Positions 61,203 to 64,000 of a stretch of 64,000 nucleotides of DNA are shown here, in pieces. Source of the DNA: Siphonodentalium dalli (taxonomy: Eukaryota; Mollusca; Scaphopoda; Gadilida; Siphonodentaliidae). Each line of letters opens with the position of its first letter. Position 1 is the stretch's first letter. A model generated the notes under the pieces. That model was not told the origin of the DNA. It made no database searches and was given only the letters and a program-made list of their open reading frames with translations. The translations under genes were made by a program, and so were the position numbers. The DNA is taken from NCBI GenBank assembly GCA_032622095.1, contig CP136069.1, forward strand, positions 51,508,760-51,572,759, in the 5' to 3' direction.

Positions 61203-64000
61203 CTACTTCGGAAACGCAGGAACAGAAGAGGTGGCCGACGTCCCATTCACCATTCTAAGCCTAAGCAGCTCTTTGTTGGAAATCTTATTCGGATAGATCT
61301 GCGTCCTCCTACTGATATTACTGCCGGGCTGTTCAACTCGCAATCCGTGAACAACAAAACATCTGATGTGCATGATATGATGGAAGATCACAGTTTGTCG
61401 ATCTGCGCATTGACTGAGACATGGATACGAACTAATGATAGTATTACCATTGGTGAACTCCAGCAAAGCGATTTGAAACTTCTTCACGAACCTCGATCAT
61501 CTGGAAGGGGTGGAGGTGTCGGATTGCTTCTGAATAATACAGTTAAGATCAAAATGGAAAGGACTCACAAATTTAGATCGTTTGAGGTAATGGTGGGCAT
61601 TTTGACTGAAAATTCCACATCCATACGTTTGGTCATCGTATACAGACCCCCTCCAAACCGAAAAAACAAACTAAGTGTTGATATGTTCAGGTCAGAAATT
61701 TCGGAATTCTTGGGATCTTTGGCTATTTCTAAAAGACCTTTTATCGTACTGGGTGATTTTAATTTCCATATGGAGAATAAGGCGGACAGAGAAGCGATAC
61801 ATTTCTCGAACATCCTGAAATCAATGGAAATTGTTCAACTGGTAACTGACCCTACACACAAATGTAAGCACACACTAGACCTTGTGGTCCACCCGCAAGT
61901 GTGACTCCAGGATTGTTTATGACATTGAAGTATTTGACATAGCTCTTTCTGACCATTTCCTGGTAAAATTCAACATAAGGCTCCGTAGACCAAAACCGGA
62001 GAGGAAGACAATGACTTTCCGTAAATATCGCAGCATTGATCCTTGCGATTTTTCAAACGCCATTATGTCCTCGTCTCTGTGGAGAACCCGCGATCTTTCA
62101 GTCGACGCGCTGGTTAAAAACTTCAATTTTGTGGCCCAGGAGTTGGTTGACAGTTTTGCACCTTCGCAAACTAAAACCATGGTGAACCGTAAATCATCTC
62201 CATGGTTTAATGACGACCTCCGATTAGAGAAAGTGCGTCGTAGAAATCTCGAACTGCAATGGCGTTCCTCAAAACTGGAGATTCACAGGTAGTTGTTCGT
62301 GACACAACGAAATTGTGTCAATAAACTTATCATCGAGGCCAAGCGGCAATATTTTGCTGACCTCGTGAGCGATAACTCAAAACGGCCTAAAGTTCTATCT
62401 GATGTTATTGATAAACTACTTCACAAAAACAAGTCCTCGCCACTCCCTCAGTATACGTCATCGGTCGAGCTTGCCAATATATTTGCGAAGTTCTTTGTAA
62501 ACAAAATCGAGAACATCCGATGCAATATGGTTAGCAACAATGAAACACTCAGCTGGGAATTTCTTCAGACCAGTGGTTCATCAAGGGGACTGAAAAAAAC
62601 TGACGTGTTTCAAGCCACTCACATCTGATCAGCTGTCAGACATTATATCGAAATCTCCATCAAAACAGTGCCCTCTCGACATTATACCAACAAAGTTATT
62701 GAAGACATGTAAGTCAGCACTAGCACCCATGTTGATGAATATTGTAAACAGTTCTTTGGATAGTGGCATTTTCCCACCCACCATGAAACATGCCTTAGTA
62801 ACGCCGCTACTGAAGAAACCAGGGCTTGATGTCGAGGTCCTAAGTAACTACCGACCGGTTTCAAACCTCTCTTTTATTTCAAAGCTGATAGAGAGGGTTT
62901 CCAAACAACTCCGAAAACACTTGTCGTCCACTGGCTTGTCGGAAGTGTTTCAATCTGCCTATCGTCCAAATAGCAGCACTGAGACTGCACTTCTTCGGGC
63001 CCAAAACGACTTGCTTATGTCAATGGATCAAAGGGAAGTGTCATGCTTGGTGTTACTGGACCTCAGTGCCGCCTTCGACACCATCGACCACGCTGTGCTA
63101 TTGGAGAGACTTGAAAACAGACTCGGTGTGACTGGTGTAGCCTTAGATTGGTTTAGGTCATATCTGAACGGCCGTACATTGAGTGTCACAGTGAACAACG
63201 TTCACTCGGATGTTTTGCACTTAAGTACGGTGTGCCACAGGGGTATGTGCTTGGACCCATGCTCTATGTGATCTACGTCCTACCGCTGGGGACATAATCC
63301 GTCATCATGGACTGAATTTTCACTTTTACGCGGATGATTCCCAACTCTACGTTCATTTCAACCCTGGTTGTGAAATTCCAGCCAGAGAATCCCTAGAGCA
63401 CTGTGTATGTTGAATAGTGACAAAACTCAACTGATATATATCGGGTTACCGCATCAGTTGCAGAAAGCAACTACCCACGATATTGTGCTTGGAGATAGTG
63501 TAGTCTCTAAGTCGACTATGGTCCGCAACCTGGGGTATATGATGGATGACAATATATCTGCGGAGGCGCATGTAATGCAAGTTTGCAGATTGGCATATTG
63601 TCACCTGAGAAATATCAGCAGGGTGCGAAATGTGGTCGACGAAGAGACGACCAAACAACTCGTACATGCATTTATCACAAGCCGTATAGACTACTGTAAC
63701 TCACTTTTATTTGGTTGCAACACATACCTTATTCGGAAACTTCAGCTTGTACAAAACTGTGCTGCTAGGATTGTTACCAAAACAAAGAAATTTGATAACA
63801 TCACTCCAATTTTAGCTAAATTACACTGGCTTCCCGTTGAGCAGAGGATCCATTTTAAGGTCTTGCTTTTCACTTATAAGTGTTTAAATAATCTGGCAAA
63901 ATCGTACTTGTCGGATCTCATTCAGCGCTATCAACCCGTCAGACCCCTCAGGTCCGCCAAGGAAGATCAACTTGTCTATAAACCTGGGGATCTGGTTACA
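61203..64000 (+). pseudogene. Retrotransposon D (CR1/Jockey-like): endonuclease and reverse transcriptase, multiply broken
   Basis: A near full-length ORF2 can be followed across changing frames to the window end. The basic start NRRGGRRPIHHSKP is followed by CALTETW (catalytic Glu, 61,416), SGRGGGVG, VYRPPP and GDFNFH (61,752), then HTLDLVV. A frameshift near 61,880-61,905 leads to SDHF (61,948) and SPWFNDDLR. A TAG stop lies at 62,290-62,292. AKRQYF and LANIFAKFFVNKIENIR follow, then a frameshift near 62,605. The polymerase shows SNYRPVSNL, STETALL, motif A LDLSAAFDTIDH (63,056-63,091), GVPQG (63,229) and YADD (63,327-63,338), each in a different frame. A deletion follows near 63,395. From 63,410 an open frame runs off the window with NSDKTQL, RIDYCNSLL, LHWLPVEQRI and LSDLIQRY, characteristic of CR1/Jockey-group C-termini. 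It is not functional. Confidence 0.9.

Overview
The window is eukaryotic DNA, most likely from an invertebrate animal. About 84% of it is one satellite array, and the rest is a short flank packed with decayed mobile elements. No intact host gene, tRNA or rRNA can be supported. The retroelement fragments resemble families common in marine invertebrates (CR1/Jockey-like and related non-LTR elements), but the sequence does not name a species. The mix suggests the edge of a heterochromatic block such as pericentromere or subtelomere; this is inference.

Region 1 (1-53,769) is a continuous head-to-tail array of a 36-bp monomer, roughly 1,490 copies, already under way at base 1. Most monomers fall into a few variant classes: GTTACAAC or GATTCAAC after the ATG, and CACCACAAC, CACTACAAC, CATCACAAC, CACACCAAC, CACCCCAAC, or the 35-bp CACCCAAC and CACCCGAC forms at the other site. 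Their order defines domains and higher-order repeats of 72, 108, 180 and 321 bp, a 71-bp dimer domain, and copied blocks lying 0.6, 2.05, 2.34 and 6.02 kb apart. Because 36 is a multiple of 3 and the commonest monomer has no stop codon in any forward frame, very long open frames run through the array. They change frame at every 35- or 37-bp monomer, so I do not call them genes. From about 52,267 the monomers diverge towards the right edge. There, one frame ([11 protein letters not shown]) stays open for more than 1.2 kb while the other two are broken.

Region 2 (53,770-54,007) is a GAT-rich tract that reads as an Asp/Gly/Glu-rich peptide and runs, in frame, into region 3.

Region 3 (54,008-61,200) is a mosaic of dead elements. 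It holds a non-LTR retrotransposon endonuclease plus the start of a reverse transcriptase (54,008-55,705), cut by a GC-rich palindromic element. A second endonuclease fragment follows (about 55,950-56,740). Next come a 599-bp element with perfect 25-bp terminal inverted repeats, possibly nested in a piggyBac-like element; a possible short exon; a 59/65-bp tandem repeat cut by a second palindromic element; and a 1.4-kb element with long inverted ends. Last is a 5'-truncated minus-strand retrotransposon 3' end (60,041-61,197).

Region 4 (61,203-64,000) is a fourth, plus-strand CR1/Jockey-type element with endonuclease and reverse transcriptase motifs still readable but spread over several frames. 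It runs off the window end. These pieces do not work together as a pathway; they are a record of successive insertions beside a satellite.
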